DNA from: a virus | IMG/VR virus record: IMGVR_UViG_3300012964_000030 | Coordinates: 1 to 35,748 of that record | Direction: 5' to 3' (one strand) | DNA: 35,748 nt | Part shown: piece after piece, positions 24,438 through 33,283 of the stretch | How positions within the stretch are numbered: position 1 is the first letter of the stretch | Layout of the letters: each line of letters begins with the position of its first letter | Notes under the pieces: generated by a model | Database searches by the model: none | Told to the model about the DNA's origin: nothing | Seen by the model: the letters and a program-made list of their open reading frames with translations, nothing else | Program-made: the position numbers and the translations under genes

Positions 24438-24516
24438 TTCATTACCTATATAATCTAGCAAATGGATTTATTAAGGTATAAAATTAATCATTATTCTGTC
24501 CACATGGAACCGTGGA

Positions 24517-26796
24517 ATGACAGATGCAACACAAACGCCTAGCCCTTTATATATTCCATTCCAAGGATTGCAGACCTATTTTGTTAATAAACTAGATGGT
24601 AGTCCACTATCTCAGGGTAAAGTTAAATTCTTTAAAGATAATAATCGTACCGTCTCAAAAGATGTTTTCCAGCAAGTTTTGCAAGCCGATGGTAGCTACC
24701 ATTTTGTTGATATCGGCTCAGAAATTACTTTATCCAATGTTGGAACATTTGCAGACATTAACGGCAATGACATTCAAGTCTATGCCTTCCCATACACTGG
24801 AAATGAAGACGCTCCTGGAACTGTAGAGCTATACTTTATTGAAATTTATGCCGCTGACCCACCAATAAGTACGGGCGCATTACAATTTACCAGAGAAGCT
24901 CAACCGCCTAATGTTGTTATCGATGAAAATCCAATTGATATCTTTGAATCAACAGATAATGAATTAAGCAATCCTCAATTTGTAGAAATTAGCTTTGTTC
25001 CAGACCCAGTAACGACTGCTGCTGTATTTAACGTATCAGGAACAAATCAAGAAACTGAAATAGCACCAGGATGGACAATTGTTACTACCGGTACCGGTTC
25101 TGTTACAGTAAAACAAGTGGCAATTGTTGATAACACGATTCCATCTAATCCACCTTATGCGATAGATATAAATTCCGCAGGTATCACAGATATTTACTTA
25201 AGACAACGTTTAGAAGCTTCTCCTAGACTTCTTCTCAATGGTTTTATCTCAGGATATTTTTTAGCAGCCAATGTTGGAAGTGCAACTCAATTATTGTTTC
25301 AAATGGAATATGTTCCTTCTCAGGCAACAGCACAGACATTTTTAATTTGCCAAGGGACCAATGCGCCAAACACAAAATTAACTCCTATATCAGGAACTGT
25401 AGCAACAACACCTAATCCATTATTTTATAATCACAATCCAGCGCCAGCAGGCTATGTAGATATAGAAATTATATTCCCAGCATTAACTCACGTACAAATT
25501 AGTAGCGTGCAGATTACGGGTGTTCAAAATGAAAATTCAAGTGTAGAGTTTTTAGAGCAATCAACGAATAGACAAATTGACCATCTATTTCATTATTACA
25601 AAGATTCAATATTGCTACAGCCTAAAGAATCAATTTTAACCGGATGGGTATTTGGACTTAATCCATTTCAATTTCGTGACTTTACACCTGCAAATTTAGC
25701 TGATAATGCTTATGTTTGCGATCAAACCATAGCGGTACAACAAAATTATGTTGCATCAGCAACAGGTAATAATATTTTAATTGGCCAAGGAACTGCTGCT
25801 AATAATTATCCATTAAATGTTCAGGCTGTTACAGTTAATAATAAATTTGCAATTGTGCAATATATCGACCCTTATGATTTATACGCATTGTGGGGAAATA
25901 ATTTATCGGCGATGGTAAGAGCTAAGATAACAACTAGTAATGCGTCAAATATACGATTTAAAATGCAACTGTATTATAAACCTACATTACCAAATAAAGT
26001 TGCTCAAAACGATCCTATTGCCTCATGGCTTCCAGCAGCAGGTGCAGAACCATCATTTTCAGGTGGATGGATTAAAATACAAGCGTTTAGCGATCCAGTT
26101 TATTACTTAACGTCAAGTTATCAAAATTTCATATTTAATCAATTTACGTTGCCCGCATTAGCTGGAGCTGACCAAACACTAGCAGTGGTTATCTATACGA
26201 TTGATTCAATGGTATCGACTGGTACGGCTGATTCAATTCAAATTGATACAGTATCTTTAATACCTAATGATTTTGCACTCGATGCAACACCTTTGACATT
26301 TGATGAAACATTAGAGCGATGTCAGTATTACTATGAAAAAAGTTATCCGATTGGAGTATTACCAGGAACAATAACTAATGAAAATGCTAAATATATTGCC
26401 ATGCCTTCATTATTTGGAACACTTAATCATCAAGCCTACCCTACTGTATTTGAAATAAACTATCAAACTATAAAAAGAGCAATTCCTAAAATTGTTAGTA
26501 TATTTAATCCTGCAACAGGAGCAGGAGGACCAGTTGGAACTACTGCGCAAGTACGTGTAAGAGCATTTGCTATCAATGTTGGAGGCAGTGGCGCCACTAT
26601 AGGTACTGCTGATACGCTTATAAGTAGTGGTTGGAATACCTTATCATCATCAACAAAAAGATATACTTTTGATGCTTCAACGACATTGCCATTAATTATA
26701 AATACAGCAGCAGGACTTACTGTTTCAAGGGCTTCAGCTGGAATTAATTATCATTATGCTGTTGATGCAAGAATGGGAATAGAACCACCACCTTAG
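24517..26796 (+). CDS. Large tail fibre/appendage protein
   Basis: A 759-residue virion protein. Residues 10-120 start PLYIPFQGLQTYFVNKLDG and SPLSQGKVKFFKDNNRTVSK, a virion-attachment type domain common at the start of podovirus tail proteins. The body has beta-sandwich-like stretches (NPQFVEISFVPD, GWTIVTTGTGSVTVKQVA) that look like carbohydrate-binding modules. The C-terminal part contains LTFDETLERCQYYYEKSYPIG, seen in fibre proteins. A small hairpin (TCCAC/GTGGA, about 24500-24516) covers the start region. It restarts the rightward direction after the trio. Confidence 0.75.
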   Translation: MTDATQTPSPLYIPFQGLQTYFVNKLDGSPLSQGKVKFFKDNNRTVSKDVFQQVLQADGSYHFVDIGSEITLSNVGTFADINGNDIQVYAFPYTGNEDAPGTVELYFIEIYAADPPISTGALQFTREAQPPNVVIDENPIDIFESTDNELSNPQFVEISFVPDPVTTAAVFNVSGTNQETEIAPGWTIVTTGTGSVTVKQVAIVDNTIPSNPPYAIDINSAGITDIYLRQRLEASPRLLLNGFISGYFLAANVGSATQLLFQMEYVPSQATAQTFLICQGTNAPNTKLTPISGTVATTPNPLFYNHNPAPAGYVDIEIIFPALTHVQISSVQITGVQNENSSVEFLEQSTNRQIDHLFHYYKDSILLQPKESILTGWVFGLNPFQFRDFTPANLADNAYVCDQTIAVQQNYVASATGNNILIGQGTAANNYPLNVQAVTVNNKFAIVQYIDPYDLYALWGNNLSAMVRAKITTSNASNIRFKMQLYYKPTLPNKVAQNDPIASWLPAAGAEPSFSGGWIKIQAFSDPVYYLTSSYQNFIFNQFTLPALAGADQTLAVVIYTIDSMVSTGTADSIQIDTVSLIPNDFALDATPLTFDETLERCQYYYEKSYPIGVLPGTITNENAKYIAMPSLFGTLNHQAYPTVFEINYQTIKRAIPKIVSIFNPATGAGGPVGTTAQVRVRAFAINVGGSGATIGTADTLISSGWNTLSSSTKRYTFDASTTLPLIINTAAGLTVSRASAGINYHYAVDARMGIEPPP

Positions 26797-26804
26797 GATT
26801 AGAC

Positions 26805-27161
26805 ATGTCAATAAAATTTAACATGACAAAAGATATAGGAGGCTATAATGGCTTTGGAATTATGCCGACCTATGATATTAAAGCCACAACATTAGCCAAG
26901 AATGTAGCTCAAAGCTGCACAGTTCCTGTTAATTATCCAAATTGGATAGCAATTTTTAGCTATACGCCAGGTTCTAGTGTATGGGTTGATTTTACAACAA
27001 CAGCCTCAGTAGCAGGTGGTGCGTTTGCTTCTTCAACCTCGTCTTTGAATCCTAGTGCAAGGTCTGTAAAAGCTGGAGATACGATTAGCGTGATAACAAG
27101 CGATGATTTTAGCCCGCAAGTCAGTATCGAATTTCAGGTTATACAACCATATCAGAATTGA
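26805..27161 (+). CDS. Small beta-rich tail protein
   Basis: A 118-residue protein with TTAGGATT upstream, 8 bases after the big appendage gene. It opens MSIKFNMTKDIGGYNGFGIM and has alternating hydrophobic strands (WIAIFSYTPGSSVWVDFTT, DTISVITSDDFSPQVSIEF). The size and composition suggest a small virion beta-sandwich that assembles with the fibre. No catalytic site. Confidence 0.7.
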   Translation: MSIKFNMTKDIGGYNGFGIMPTYDIKATTLAKNVAQSCTVPVNYPNWIAIFSYTPGSSVWVDFTTTASVAGGAFASSTSSLNPSARSVKAGDTISVITSDDFSPQVSIEFQVIQPYQN

Positions 27162-27162
27162 A

Positions 27163-27342
27163 ATGGCTATTTTTAATACGCCTTTGGGGATGAATGTAAA
27201 AGACAATCCTTTGATTGTGTCCCCATTTGTAGCTGGAAATCAGTTAGGCGATGGAACTTCACCGGCTGTAACAAAAGAATTAATTACAGAAGATGGGAAG
27301 TTTATATTAACAGAGGATGGTGATTTTATCACAACGGAGTAG
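27163..27342 (+). CDS. Small fibre-associated protein
   Basis: A 59-residue protein starting one base after the previous stop. It begins MAIFNTPLGMNVKDNPLIVS and ends with repeating short strands: LITEDGKFILTEDGDFITTE. This hairpin-like ending is a motif I associate with small phage appendage proteins. The upstream ribosome site is weak, so translation is probably coupled to the previous gene. Confidence 0.62.
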   Translation: MAIFNTPLGMNVKDNPLIVSPFVAGNQLGDGTSPAVTKELITEDGKFILTEDGDFITTE

Positions 27343-27349
27343 TGATGAT

Positions 27350-28660
27350 ATGGCACAAATTAAAATTAGTCAGTTAACTACAGGGACACCACAGGGAACT
27401 GATGAGACACCAGCTACAGACCCATTAGATACAAGTAGCGCTACTACTGGAACTACTAAAAAATATATTCGCGCCGATGAGTTTAATTTTTATATTGAAG
27501 CATTAGGATTAAGAACATTATCATCTTGCGTTGTTGGGACAACTGTAGCATTAACGGCTGTTTATGCAAATGGGGTACTAGGTGTAGGCGCTACATTAAC
27601 AAACTCAGGTGTACAAGCTGCATTGTCTATTGATGGTATAGCTTTGGCTGTCAATGACAGAGTGTTAGTTAAAAATCAAGTTGCTGGATTACAAAATGGA
27701 ATCTATAGAGTATCAAATATCGGTAGCGGCTCTACAAACTGGGTATTAACACGTGCTTTGGATTATGACCAAGCCGCTGAAGTCATACAATATGATGTCG
27801 TTCTAGTAAATCGTGGGACATTGAATGCAGGTGTTGCATATCAAGAAATTGCGCCAGGCCCATTTATTATGGGAACAACAGCGATTCAATTTCAAATATT
27901 TACTATGCAGTCTCTTAGTTTACCTGTAAGCCTGGCACAAGGTGGAACAAGTGCTGCCTTAACAGCTAATAACGGCGGTATTTTTTATAGTACAGCAACA
28001 GCTGGTGCAATATTATCTGGCACAGCAACTGTTAATCAAGTATTGCTATCTGGTGCAAATTCTGCTCCTGCTTGGTCTACGGCTACATATCCAGCAACAA
28101 CTTTAGCAAGTAATTTATTATATTCAAATGGTGCTAATACGATAACAGGTTTAGCAACAGCAAATAGTGCTACATTGATAACTAATCCAACTGGTGTGCC
28201 AGCATGGACTGCTTCAATGACCAATGGTCAAGTTTTGATTGGTTCCACTGGTGCTACTCCAACCCTTGGTGTTCTAAATGCTGGTGCTGGTATATCGATA
28301 TTAAATGGCGCTGGTTCTATCACCATATTATCAGGTGGTTTAGGTTCTTGGCTTGCTGCTCCTGCGACTCCTGTTCCAGCTGTTGTTAATACAGGATATT
28401 ATGTTACTGACGCTGCACAAGTTACTTTTACTTTACCGGTTACTGCTCCTGCTGGTTCCATTGTGGCTATTGTTGGAAATGGCGCTGGTGGATGGATATT
28501 AAAACCTGGAGCAGGACAAACTGTTAAAGTTCTTGCAGCTTCTGCTGGAACGAGCATTACATCGGCTGAACAATATGATTGTATAGAAGTTATTTGTACT
28601 GTAGCGGATACAACATGGGTAGCACGTTCAATGGTAACAACTGGATTTACTATTGTATAA
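27350..28660 (+). CDS. Tail fibre-like repeat protein A
   Basis: A 436-residue protein from the ATG at 27350 (GGAG 13 bases upstream; a more upstream GTG is possible). Residues 2-80 are MAQIKISQLTTGTPQGTDET, the usual start of phage fibres that have a short attachment strand. A Gly/Thr/Ala-rich repeat part follows, with LAQGGTSAALTANNGGIFYS, LLYSNGANTITGLATANSAT and INGAGSITILSG-type units. The end (AEQYDCIEVICTVADTTWVA) looks like a trimer-forming cap. It shares segments with the next gene. Confidence 0.75.
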   Translation: MAQIKISQLTTGTPQGTDETPATDPLDTSSATTGTTKKYIRADEFNFYIEALGLRTLSSCVVGTTVALTAVYANGVLGVGATLTNSGVQAALSIDGIALAVNDRVLVKNQVAGLQNGIYRVSNIGSGSTNWVLTRALDYDQAAEVIQYDVVLVNRGTLNAGVAYQEIAPGPFIMGTTAIQFQIFTMQSLSLPVSLAQGGTSAALTANNGGIFYSTATAGAILSGTATVNQVLLSGANSAPAWSTATYPATTLASNLLYSNGANTITGLATANSATLITNPTGVPAWTASMTNGQVLIGSTGATPTLGVLNAGAGISILNGAGSITILSGGLGSWLAAPATPVPAVVNTGYYVTDAAQVTFTLPVTAPAGSIVAIVGNGAGGWILKPGAGQTVKVLAASAGTSITSAEQYDCIEVICTVADTTWVARSMVTTGFTIV

Positions 28661-28674
28661 AAGGATTTTGAATC

Positions 28675-29925
28675 ATGACTATATCAAATAGTATTGCAGA
28701 TCAAGCTTTAACAACAACAAGTTCGCCCTCATTTACAGCGACAACTTCAGGTAATATAAATTTAGCGACTAATAATATAATTACTACAAATACAAATGGA
28801 GACCTTAATTTAATACCCAATGGAAGTGGAAATATAAAAATTGGAAATTCTACTTGGACGCCTAATGCTTTATTAAATATAGCACACGATAATAGAAATG
28901 CTCAGATCGCATATGGAACATTCGAAAATTCTGCATCTGGCCCTACAACCTATTATTTTAAAAGTAGAAGTACAACAATAGGTTCATTTTCAGCTGTTAA
29001 TAATAATGACATTTTAGGACAATCAGCATTTTATGGTGATGATGGCGCAGCATTTAATGAAGCGGCAGTGATAAAAGTTAGTGCTACAGCCGGTATAGCT
29101 TCTGGTATTATTCCTGCTAAATTAGAGATTTTTACTACAAATACAGTTGGTGTTACTACTTTAGCTTTGACTATAAACTCGTCTCAAGTAGTAACATTAG
29201 CAAATGCTTTACCGGTTCAATCTGGTGGAACTGGTTTAAATTCAACAACAATTAATCAATTATTATATAGTAGTGGGGCTAATACAATTGCAGGATTGGC
29301 AACAGCTAATAATGGTTTATTAGTAACAAGTGCTGGTGGTATTCCAAGTATTGGAAATACAATTGGGGCGTCAATTTCTGTTACTGGATCAATTACTGGT
29401 ACTACTGGATTTACATCAGGTATAGCAAATAGTTCAAGTGGAATTACTACTTATTTAACGGATAATGGAGCTGGAACAGCTCCAGGAAGTGTTTATAAAA
29501 TTGCAAAATCTTCTACTTCCTCTACTCCTGCAATTTTTTTGCAAATAACAGTACCAGCGGGAAATTATTTTATTGGTATTGAATGTTTTATTATTAACTC
29601 ACGAGCTGCTGTAGCAGGAAATATTGGTACATCATTTGTACAAAAAAAATATTTTTCTATAGCGAGAAATGGTTCTGGATCGGATGTTGTACTTGATTCA
29701 TTAGCTGGGGCTGATTTTGTTTCAACAACTACAACAGCTGGCGGTGCACAAAATGCAATTAGTGGTGCAACTACTATTGTAAGAAATGGTGCGGAACCTA
29801 ATACAGATCCACAAGTTGTTAATATTACTATCAATCCTCAAACAACATCAGCAAGCGCAGGATGTTATACAATTTTTTCAACTATAAATGTATTAGGAAG
29901 CGCTGTTGGATTAGTTATTGCTTAA
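28675..29925 (+). CDS. Tail fibre-like repeat protein B
   Basis: A 416-residue protein with AAAAGGATT upstream. It has an N-terminal beta region (NLIPNGSGNIKIGNSTWTPN), then LPVQSGGTGLNSTTINQLLYS and SSGANTIAGLATANNGLLV, near repeats of the preceding gene. The final 130 residues (TDNGAGTAPGSVYKIAKSS onward) form a different, compact cap. Tail fibre or spike function is inference from composition and place. Confidence 0.74.
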   Translation: MTISNSIADQALTTTSSPSFTATTSGNINLATNNIITTNTNGDLNLIPNGSGNIKIGNSTWTPNALLNIAHDNRNAQIAYGTFENSASGPTTYYFKSRSTTIGSFSAVNNNDILGQSAFYGDDGAAFNEAAVIKVSATAGIASGIIPAKLEIFTTNTVGVTTLALTINSSQVVTLANALPVQSGGTGLNSTTINQLLYSSGANTIAGLATANNGLLVTSAGGIPSIGNTIGASISVTGSITGTTGFTSGIANSSSGITTYLTDNGAGTAPGSVYKIAKSSTSSTPAIFLQITVPAGNYFIGIECFIINSRAAVAGNIGTSFVQKKYFSIARNGSGSDVVLDSLAGADFVSTTTTAGGAQNAISGATTIVRNGAEPNTDPQVVNITINPQTTSASAGCYTIFSTINVLGSAVGLVIA

Positions 29926-29937
29926 GGATATAAATTT

Positions 29938-30441
29938 ATGACTACTATTACAAATATGACATTAACAGGTTCCTTATCACTATCACAAACAGCAGGAATA
30001 ATAGGAACAACTACTAATAATAATGCCGATGCAGGATCGATAGGAGAATTAATTAGTAGTATAATTTTAATTGGTTCAAAAGTTTCATTAGTTACAGCTA
30101 CAGCTAAAAATATTACGTCAATTACATTAACGTCTGGTGACTGGGATGTATGGGGTTCAATTTGGACAGCTCCAGATGGTGGTACAATCACAACAAAAAT
30201 AGAAGGAAGTATCAATAGCACAACAGATACATTGGCCACTACGCCTGCTGTTGGTACTTCTTATAGTTCACAAACTGGGTTTATAAGTGCTGCGGCTGAG
30301 GCCATTGTTTTGGGAATACCAGAAACCCGTGTTCTTGTTCCTACTTCCTCAACGACTACAATTTATTTAGTAGCATCAGTAACATTTAGTGTTTCCACTT
30401 TGTCCGGTTATGGTAATATTTATGCGCGAAGACGCAGATAA
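29938..30441 (+). CDS. Small beta-rich appendage protein
   Basis: A 167-residue protein with AAGGA upstream. It opens MTTITNMTLTGSLSLSQTAG and resembles the C-terminal cap of the preceding protein in having NITSITLTSGDWDVWGSIW and VTFSVSTLSGYGNIYARRRR. The terminal cluster of Arg residues is notable. Likely a free-standing receptor-binding or cap domain from fibre gene duplication; not proven. Confidence 0.7.
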   Translation: MTTITNMTLTGSLSLSQTAGIIGTTTNNNADAGSIGELISSIILIGSKVSLVTATAKNITSITLTSGDWDVWGSIWTAPDGGTITTKIEGSINSTTDTLATTPAVGTSYSSQTGFISAAAEAIVLGIPETRVLVPTSSTTTIYLVASVTFSVSTLSGYGNIYARRRR

Positions 30442-30461
30442 TTATAATATGGAGATTAAAG

Positions 30462-30650
30462 ATGCACAAAATTAAAACAGAACATTTAAATGCTATTTTA
30501 CAATATTTAGCTTCAAGACCTTACAATGAAGTATTTCAGTTAATTCAATTGGTACAAAGTGCTCAATTGATATCAAGTGAAGATTTATCTGAACCTGTTA
30601 TGATTTCCACCGAATTGACACAAGAAGGAACTAGTTCACAGTTACAATAA
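30462..30650 (+). CDS. Small hypothetical protein in fibre cluster
   Basis: A 62-residue protein with GGAG upstream. One helix NAILQYLASRPYNEVFQLIQ and a polar acidic tail. It lies between two large fibre genes and is too short for a structural fibre on its own; a fibre chaperone is possible, but there is no motif to support it. Confidence 0.62.
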   Translation: MHKIKTEHLNAILQYLASRPYNEVFQLIQLVQSAQLISSEDLSEPVMISTELTQEGTSSQLQ

Positions 30651-30677
30651 ATTAATGGCTTATATAAGGACATAATC

Positions 30678-32546
30678 ATGCCAATTTTAAATATTCAGCC
30701 CGTTGATTTGGGTCTAGTCGGGGTCACTCCTCGAGTTGTTTATATAAATACAAATGATACTTTAGCTCAAGTCACTGCGACTGGATATTTAAATACTATT
30801 ATGCAACAAGGATTTCGTTTTAGCGAATCTGATATGTGCCTTGTTGCTACAAAGCCTACCCCTTCATCATCGATTACAGAAGTTGGTTGGCTGGAGGTAT
30901 CTTTTGTAAATCCATACTGGTCTTTAGTTCCTATTAATAGTCCTGGTGAAATTGTTCTCCCAACGATAGCTAATTATTTAGCTCACTTTTCAGATGCGTT
31001 AGGAACTTTAACCTCTGCGCCTGCTAATGTAATTAATGCTGGAAATATACAAGCTGGTTTAATAACAGGTACAGCCGGAACTCTTTTAAGTTATCCTTCG
31101 TCCGCTAATAAAGGCGCATTAATACTAGCAGCCGTTGCAAATACTGGTAATACAAACGTTACAATAAGCAATGCTGCAATGGGTCAAGCCTCCGTTATTA
31201 GCATTATAGATCCAGGAAGCGCAACAGCTAATTTTATTCTATCGAAAAAAACAGGAACCCAAAATATTACTGTTGGCTCGCTGCAAGTTGACGCCGGTTC
31301 GATAACGAGTGGTTTAGCTGCTGGTGGATTTGTAGGACTATTAAAAGCTTTCCCTACAACAGGATCAAAAGGATTTATAGCTCTTCAAGCTGCTGTCAAT
31401 GCTACTGGAGATTTCGGAACAACTATATCAAATTCAACAGCTCAAGCTCAAATTCAAGTAATCACAATTCCAGATGTAGGCGGTGCAACTGGTAATTTTA
31501 TTTTATCTGGATCTTCATTATCACCACAACATATAACAAGTGGTGGATTACAAGTTGATGCTGGATCGATTGCATCTGGTATTAATACGGGAGGATTCGT
31601 TGGTCTTATTAGTGCTTTTCCAACTACCGCCTCAAGTGGTTGGATAGAACTTCAAGCTGCTGTCAATGCTACTGGAGATTTCGGAACAACTATATCAAAT
31701 TCAACAGCTCAAGCCCAAACTCAAGTAATCACAATTCCAGACGTAGGCGGTGCAACTGGTAATTTTATTTTATCTGGATTAGTAAGTGGTGGTGTACAAC
31801 ATATAAATTTAGGATCATTTGCAGTTGATGGAGGTTCGATCTCTAGTGGATTAACAACAGGTGGATTTGTTGGTCTTATAAAAGCCTATCCTACAACTGC
31901 AACTAGTGGATCAATAGGATTAAGTGCTGCTGTCAATGCTACTGGAGATTTCGGAACTTTAATTAGTAACGCAATAGCACAAGCTCAAGCACAGGTTATA
32001 ACAATACCTGATTCGGGTTCTGCTACAGCAAATTTCTTATTAGACACTGGCGCCGCCAACATTTTATCAATGCAAGAATTTGTTGGACTTAATAGTGTGC
32101 TTTTATATTCCGCTGGAACATGGACAATAACACGAATAGCGCAAGGAAATTATGTTGCGCGTCATACGGCTGCTGACGATACTACTATTATCGGTATTGA
32201 TATTACACCGATGATTCGTATAGCTTCAGACAAAGGATTTAGACTAGACAGTTTTGATGTTATTTATTCTATTGCTACATTAGCTCTTGATGCTCATACA
32301 TTAACATTAGATAGGATTGCTTATGCGAATAATGTTGCAGTAAGTAGCACTGCAATTGCTTTAACAGGATCGTTAGCTACTGCTACAAATGCAAATCCTT
32401 ATGCAACCAATATTGCGATAACAACACCAGGATTTGATATTACTGCCGATAGTAAATATGTTTTAGAACTTACTGTTGATAATTCAGCAACCAGTGATTA
32501 TGATTTTTACGGTATTATGTTAAAATTCTCTCAAACAATTGCTTAG
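30678..32546 (+). CDS. Large tail fibre with four tandem repeats
   Basis: A 622-residue protein with AAGGA upstream and the last gene before a strong terminator. Residues 1-115 are a unique N-terminal part beginning MPILNIQPVDLGLVGVTPRV. Residues about 121-466 hold four repeats of 82-90 residues built on AGSIxSGxxxGGFVGLxxAFPTT, AAVNATGDFGTTISN and QVITIPDxGGATGNFILSG. The remaining 155 residues form a cap ending YDFYGIMLKFSQTIA. Repeats 2 and 3 are nearly identical at DNA level. Likely a receptor-binding fibre. Confidence 0.78.
   Translation: MPILNIQPVDLGLVGVTPRVVYINTNDTLAQVTATGYLNTIMQQGFRFSESDMCLVATKPTPSSSITEVGWLEVSFVNPYWSLVPINSPGEIVLPTIANYLAHFSDALGTLTSAPANVINAGNIQAGLITGTAGTLLSYPSSANKGALILAAVANTGNTNVTISNAAMGQASVISIIDPGSATANFILSKKTGTQNITVGSLQVDAGSITSGLAAGGFVGLLKAFPTTGSKGFIALQAAVNATGDFGTTISNSTAQAQIQVITIPDVGGATGNFILSGSSLSPQHITSGGLQVDAGSIASGINTGGFVGLISAFPTTASSGWIELQAAVNATGDFGTTISNSTAQAQTQVITIPDVGGATGNFILSGLVSGGVQHINLGSFAVDGGSISSGLTTGGFVGLIKAYPTTATSGSIGLSAAVNATGDFGTLISNAIAQAQAQVITIPDSGSATANFLLDTGAANILSMQEFVGLNSVLLYSAGTWTITRIAQGNYVARHTAADDTTIIGIDITPMIRIASDKGFRLDSFDVIYSIATLALDAHTLTLDRIAYANNVAVSSTAIALTGSLATATNANPYATNIAITTPGFDITADSKYVLELTVDNSATSDYDFYGIMLKFSQTIA
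31038..32075 (+). repeat. Four in-frame tandem repeats within fibre gene
   Basis: Repeat units start near 31038 (85 codons), 31293 (89 codons), 31560 (90 codons) and 31830 (last, about 82 codons). Blocks 31383-31511 and 31650-31778 are 129 bases long and differ at only three positions. The fourth unit keeps a 32-base identical piece starting GCTGCTGTCAATGCTACTGG. The repeats are in frame, so gain or loss lengthens or shortens the fibre. Confidence 0.85.
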
Positions 32547-32565
32547 TCCGTTGGGAAGTGATCAT

Positions 32566-32590
32566 AGCCCCGAAAGGGGCTTTATTTAAT
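32566..32590 (+). terminator. Strong rho-independent terminator of late operon
   Basis: AGCCCC (32566-32571) and GGGGCT (32576-32581) form a six-pair stem closed by a GAAA tetraloop, followed by TTATTTAATT. It lies 20 bases after the last fibre gene and between it and the leftward cassette, so it should end late transcription. Confidence 0.85.
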
Positions 32591-32622
32591 TAATTGAGAA
32601 TCTTATTTTTTGAATGTGACAT
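32590..32622 (-). pseudogene. Relic of a third coiled-coil paralogue (10 codons)
   Basis: Two bases past the stop of the gene at 32625 the sequence repeats the junction that starts that gene: GGATATAA then ATGTCACATTC. The copy reads MSHSKNKILN and stops at 32592-32590. The intact neighbours begin MSHSKKSDF and MSHNKINKF. It therefore looks like the 5-prime stub of another paralogue lost by deletion against the terminator. Translation of such a 10-residue peptide has no obvious meaning. Confidence 0.6.
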
Positions 32623-32624
32623 AA

Positions 32625-32870
32625 TTATATCCAATGAAAACTATGAGCAAGTAATCCAAGAATGCTGGAAAATCCTCCGATCATAAATCCGATCATCCAT
32701 ATGAAATTAGAATCGATTTGATTATCTATCTTGTCGAATTTTTCATCTATTTTATCAAATCTACTCTCAAAACGTTTCAAAGTTTCATTGATATTATCAA
32801 TAGATTGTTCTAAAAGAGCTATCCTTGTCTCTTCGCCATAATGAAAATCTGATTTTTTTGAATGTGACAT
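32625..32870 (-). CDS. Tail-anchored coiled-coil protein, pair member 2
   Basis: An 81-residue leftward protein. The start at 32870 (MSHSKKSDFHYGEETRIALL) is chosen by analogy with its neighbour, although an in-frame ATG at 32882 exists. A helix (residues 10-35) leads to a short repeat zone (RFDKIDEKFDKIDNQIDS) and a C-terminal membrane segment that is almost the same as in the neighbour: FMIGGFSSILGLLAHSFHWI. Phage XhlA-like proteins have a similar plan of coiled coil plus C-terminal hydrophobic segment. Function unknown. Confidence 0.78.
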   Translation of the reverse strand: MSHSKKSDFHYGEETRIALLEQSIDNINETLKRFESRFDKIDEKFDKIDNQIDSNFIWMIGFMIGGFSSILGLLAHSFHWI

Positions 32871-32872
32871 GT

Positions 32873-33283
32873 TTATATCCAATGAAAACTATGAGCCAAT
32901 AAACCTAATATGCTTGAGAAGCCTCCAATCATAAACCCCATAAGATATTTGAAATTAGAATCTATTTTCTTATCTAAATCGCTGATTTTAATATCAATTT
33001 TATTATCCAAATCACTAAATTTAATATCAAATTTTTTATCTAAATCACTGATTTTAATATCAATTTTATTATCCAAATCACTGATTTTGCCATCAAATTT
33101 TTTATCTAACTCATTGAATTTACTATCAATTTTTTTATCTAAATCATTTATTTTATTTTCAAGTTGGTCAAAACGCTGATCAAATTTTATTAAAAGATTA
33201 TTTATATTAATAATTGAGTTTTCTAAAATAGTGATGCGAACTTCATGATCGTAATTGAACTTATTTATTTTGTTATGCGACAT
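32873..33283 (-). CDS. Tail-anchored coiled-coil protein, pair member 1
   Basis: A 136-residue leftward protein with AGGAG upstream. N-terminal helix SHNKINKFNYDHEVRITILE, then six 11-residue repeats (residues 46-111) such as SDLDNKIDIKI and SDLDKKFDIKF, then FMIGGFSSILGLLAHSFHWI. It has no signal peptide. Its C-terminus is the same as in the neighbour, so the two are recent duplicates that differ mainly in repeat number. The HEVRI piece recalls the HEVQL piece of the trio at 23692-24376. Confidence 0.82.
   Translation of the reverse strand: MSHNKINKFNYDHEVRITILENSIININNLLIKFDQRFDQLENKINDLDKKIDSKFNELDKKFDGKISDLDNKIDIKISDLDKKFDIKFSDLDNKIDIKISDLDKKIDSNFKYLMGFMIGGFSSILGLLAHSFHWI
32951..33148. 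repeat. 33-base tandem repeats in coiled-coil gene
   Basis: Six consecutive 33-base units, each encoding one 11-residue coiled-coil repeat with LDxK(I/F)D in the centre. Units 3 and 5 (SDLDNKIDIKI) give the same peptide. Base changes are few, so the array arose by recent duplication. It can gain or lose units in frame. Confidence 0.85.

Noticed and set aside
32910-33179. Plus-strand frame with LSKSLILIS-type repeats
   Set aside because: It is the antisense image of the 33-base repeats of the coiled-coil gene and has no ribosome site.
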